A stretch of DNA of 64,000 nt, from NCBI RefSeq assembly GCF_016860525.1, contig NZ_BNEA01000015.1, positions 4,576,001 through 4,640,000 on the forward strand, written 5' to 3'. Below the pieces are notes generated by a model. That model worked only from the letters and a program-made list of their open reading frames with translations. It did not search any database and was not told where the DNA came from. This DNA comes from Streptomyces rubradiris (GTDB taxonomy: Bacteria; Actinomycetota; Actinomycetes; Streptomycetales; Streptomycetaceae). Numbering within the stretch: the first letter of the stretch is position 1; every line of letters begins with the position of its first letter. Positions 62,451 through 64,000 of the stretch are shown here, one piece after another. A program made the translations under genes and the position numbers.

Positions 62451-63599
62451 ATGGACTTCGACTTCGGCGCGCGGGACGAGGCGTTCCGCGCCGAGGCCCG
62501 CGCCTGGCTGACCGCCCACCGGGGCGCGGCCACGCGCGGCCGTGACTGGGAGCGGACGCTCGGCGCGGCCGGCTGGATCGGGCTCGGCTGGTCCGAGGCC
62601 GGGTACGGCAACCGCACCGCCACGCTCACCCAACAGGTCGTCTGGGCCGAGGAGTACGCCCGCTGCGGCGCCCCGCCGCGCTCCGGGCACATCGGCGAGA
62701 ACCTGCTCGCCCCCACCCTCCTCGCGCACGGCGACACCGGGCAGAAGAGGCGGTTCCTGCCGCCCGTCGCCGCCGGCGAGGAACTGTGGTGCCAGGGCTA
62801 CAGCGAACCCGGCGCCGGGTCGGACCTCGCCGGGGTGCGCACGGCAGCGGTCCGGGACGGGGCGTACTACCGGATCAGCGGGCAGAAGACCTGGACCTCG
62901 CTCGCCCACGAGGCCGACTGGTGCTTCGTGCTGGCCCGGACCGACCCGGGCTCGCGCCGCCACCACGGGCTGAGCTTCCTGCTCGTGCCCATGGACCAGC
63001 CCGGCCGGATCGAGGTGCGGCCCATCCGCCAGCTGACCGGCACCAGCGACTTCAACGAGGTCTTCTTCGACGGGGCACGCGCGCGCGTGGAGCACGTCGT
63101 CGGTGCGGAGGGCCAGGGCTGGCGGGTGGCGATGAGCCTGCTCGGGTTCGAACGCGGGGTGTCCACCCTGGCCCAGCAGATCGGCTTCGCCCGGGAGCTG
63201 GCCGAGGTCGTGGCCACGGCCGTCGAGACCGGGGCCGCGGCGGACCCCGTGCTGCGCGCCCGGCTGATACGGCAGTGGGCCGAGCTGCGCGCCATGCGGC
63301 TGCACGCCCTGCGCACCCTCGGCGGCCCGGGCGATCAGGGGGCGCCCAGCGTCGCCAAGCTGCTGTGGGCGAACTGGCACCAGAGGCTGGGCGAACTGGC
63401 GGTCCAGGTCAGGGGAGCGCGAGCGGCCGTCGGGCCCGCCGACTGGTCGGCCGGGGCGCCGTACGAGATCGACGCGGCCCAGCACCTGTTCCTGTTCAGC
63501 CGCGCCGACACCATCTACGGCGGCTCGGACCAGATCCAGCGCACCATCATCGCCGAGCGCGTGCTCGGCCTGCCGGCTGAGGCGAAGGGGGCCGTGTGA
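62451..63599 (+). CDS. Acyl-CoA dehydrogenase
   Basis: A 382-residue acyl-CoA dehydrogenase. CQGYSEPGAGSDLAGVRTA, ISGQKTWTSLAHEADWCFVL, TSDFNEVFFDGARA and GGSDQIQRTIIAERVLGLP are the family motifs in order. Similarity of motifs to the subunit at 57329 suggests an ancient duplication. It follows the SDR by 9 bases and its TGA overlaps the next ATG (TGATG), so the three genes are one operon. Confidence 0.88.
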   Translation: MDFDFGARDEAFRAEARAWLTAHRGAATRGRDWERTLGAAGWIGLGWSEAGYGNRTATLTQQVVWAEEYARCGAPPRSGHIGENLLAPTLLAHGDTGQKRRFLPPVAAGEELWCQGYSEPGAGSDLAGVRTAAVRDGAYYRISGQKTWTSLAHEADWCFVLARTDPGSRRHHGLSFLLVPMDQPGRIEVRPIRQLTGTSDFNEVFFDGARARVEHVVGAEGQGWRVAMSLLGFERGVSTLAQQIGFARELAEVVATAVETGAAADPVLRARLIRQWAELRAMRLHALRTLGGPGDQGAPSVAKLLWANWHQRLGELAVQVRGARAAVGPADWSAGAPYEIDAAQHLFLFSRADTIYGGSDQIQRTIIAERVLGLPAEAKGAV

Positions 63600-64000
63600 T
63601 GCGCGCGGTGGTGTTCGACGGCAGCCGGACCGAGGTCGTCGGCGATCTCGCGGTCCGGGAACCCGGGCCGGGCGAGGTGCTGGTGGCGATCGCGGCGGCC
63701 GGGCTGTGCCACAGCGACCTGTCGGTGGTGGACGGCACCATTCCGTTCCCGGTGCCGGTGGTGCTGGGGCACGAGGGCGCCGGGATCGTGGAGGCGGTGG
63801 GCGCCGGAGTCGGCCATGTCGCCCCCGGTGACCACGTGGCCCTGTCCACGCTCGCCAACTGCGGCACCTGCCCGGACTGCGACCGGGGCCGGCCCACCAT
63901 GTGCCGGCGGGCGATCGGACGCCCGGGCACCCCGTTCCGGCGGGGCACCGGCCCGGTGCACCAGTTCGCGGCGAGCTCCGCCTTCGCGGAACGTACGGTC
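63599..64000 (+). CDS. Zinc-dependent alcohol dehydrogenase, N-terminal part (cut by window end)
   Basis: ATG 63599 overlaps the previous stop and the frame stays open for 134 codons to the end of the window. MRAVVFDGSR, GLCHSDLSVVDG (catalytic-zinc Cys), LGHEGAGIVEAVG (His-Glu), and the structural-zinc set CGTCPDCDRGRPTMC identify a class III/NDMA-type medium-chain dehydrogenase. It would oxidise an alcohol intermediate of the cluster or its starting substrate. The 3' end lies outside the window. Confidence 0.85.
   Translation, partial: MRAVVFDGSRTEVVGDLAVREPGPGEVLVAIAAAGLCHSDLSVVDGTIPFPVPVVLGHEGAGIVEAVGAGVGHVAPGDHVALSTLANCGTCPDCDRGRPTMCRRAIGRPGTPFRRGTGPVHQFAASSAFAERTV

Overview
The window is a stretch of chromosome from a high-GC actinomycete, almost certainly a Streptomyces. 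The supporting signs are the strong G/C bias at third codon positions, frequent GTG (and one TTG) starts, and convergent genes separated by long GC-rich hairpins. There is also an XRE/DUF5753 - DUF397 - DUF6879 locus, a mycothiol-type (MDMPI) anti-sigma candidate, a DtxR/DmdR1-type regulator and many secreted proteins with Tat/Sec-like leaders. The order serC - acyl-CoA operon - citrate synthase/pdxH - DtxR - purU resembles the core chromosome of S. coelicolor as I remember it. No tRNA, rRNA, CRISPR array, transposase or phage gene was seen.

Region 1 (1-13.6 kb) is housekeeping and accessory genes: the end of a secreted protein, an H-type lectin, a CtpE-like P-type ATPase, DUF2530, a purine (NCS2) permease, a MarR-MFS pair, a GNAT enzyme, RNA 2',3'-cyclic phosphodiesterase (ThpR), a 28-residue membrane peptide, a triple interspersed repeat, an aldo/keto reductase, an AhpD-like protein, a Uma2 nuclease-fold protein, an SGNH hydrolase and two exported/hypothetical proteins. 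Region 2 (13.6-17.3 kb) is an XRE/DUF397/DUF6879 regulatory locus. It carries the decayed remains of an ATP-binding (HATPase) partner, followed by an exported protein gene bracketed by two copies of the serC terminator exactly 1000 bases apart. Region 3 (17.3-24.6 kb) holds serC, a large FAD/Fe-S D-2-hydroxyacid dehydrogenase with an expanded low-complexity linker, an EamA exporter and a malic enzyme.

Region 4 (24.6-34.9 kb) is one tightly coupled operon: TIGR03084, AtuA-like, carboxyltransferase, biotin carboxylase/BCCP, acyl-CoA dehydrogenase, CoA ligase, enoyl-CoA hydratase and TetR. Nearly the whole gene set of a Pseudomonas-type acyclic terpene (Atu) or branched acyl-CoA pathway is present. 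A palindrome before the first gene is the likely TetR site, and a fourfold tandem duplication of an RBS-start module precedes the hydratase. Region 5 (35-50.5 kb) starts with a cysteine-type leader peptide before a 2-oxoglutarate/IPNS-type oxygenase. It continues with citrate synthase 2, pdxH, a probable small transcription unit on the minus strand, a PAS protein, a SIS protein, the iron regulator DmdR1 and a prim-pol-like protein. It ends with an NsdA-like TPR regulator, a membrane protein with repeated ATQY(I/L)PP motifs, a substrate-binding lipoprotein, purU, an EF-hand protein and a STAS protein.

Region 6 (50.5-64 kb) has a sigma factor coupled to a zinc-finger/MDMPI anti-sigma candidate and a secreted TAP-type peptidase. 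After these comes a catabolic cluster (AMP ligase, amidohydrolase-family protein, paired acyl-CoA dehydrogenases, cyclase, SDR, another acyl-CoA dehydrogenase, Zn alcohol dehydrogenase cut by the window end). Its two divergent promoter regions share a 15-bp palindromic operator, so one regulator outside the window probably controls the whole cluster. A small HATPase regulator with its own 35-codon upstream peptide sits inside it.
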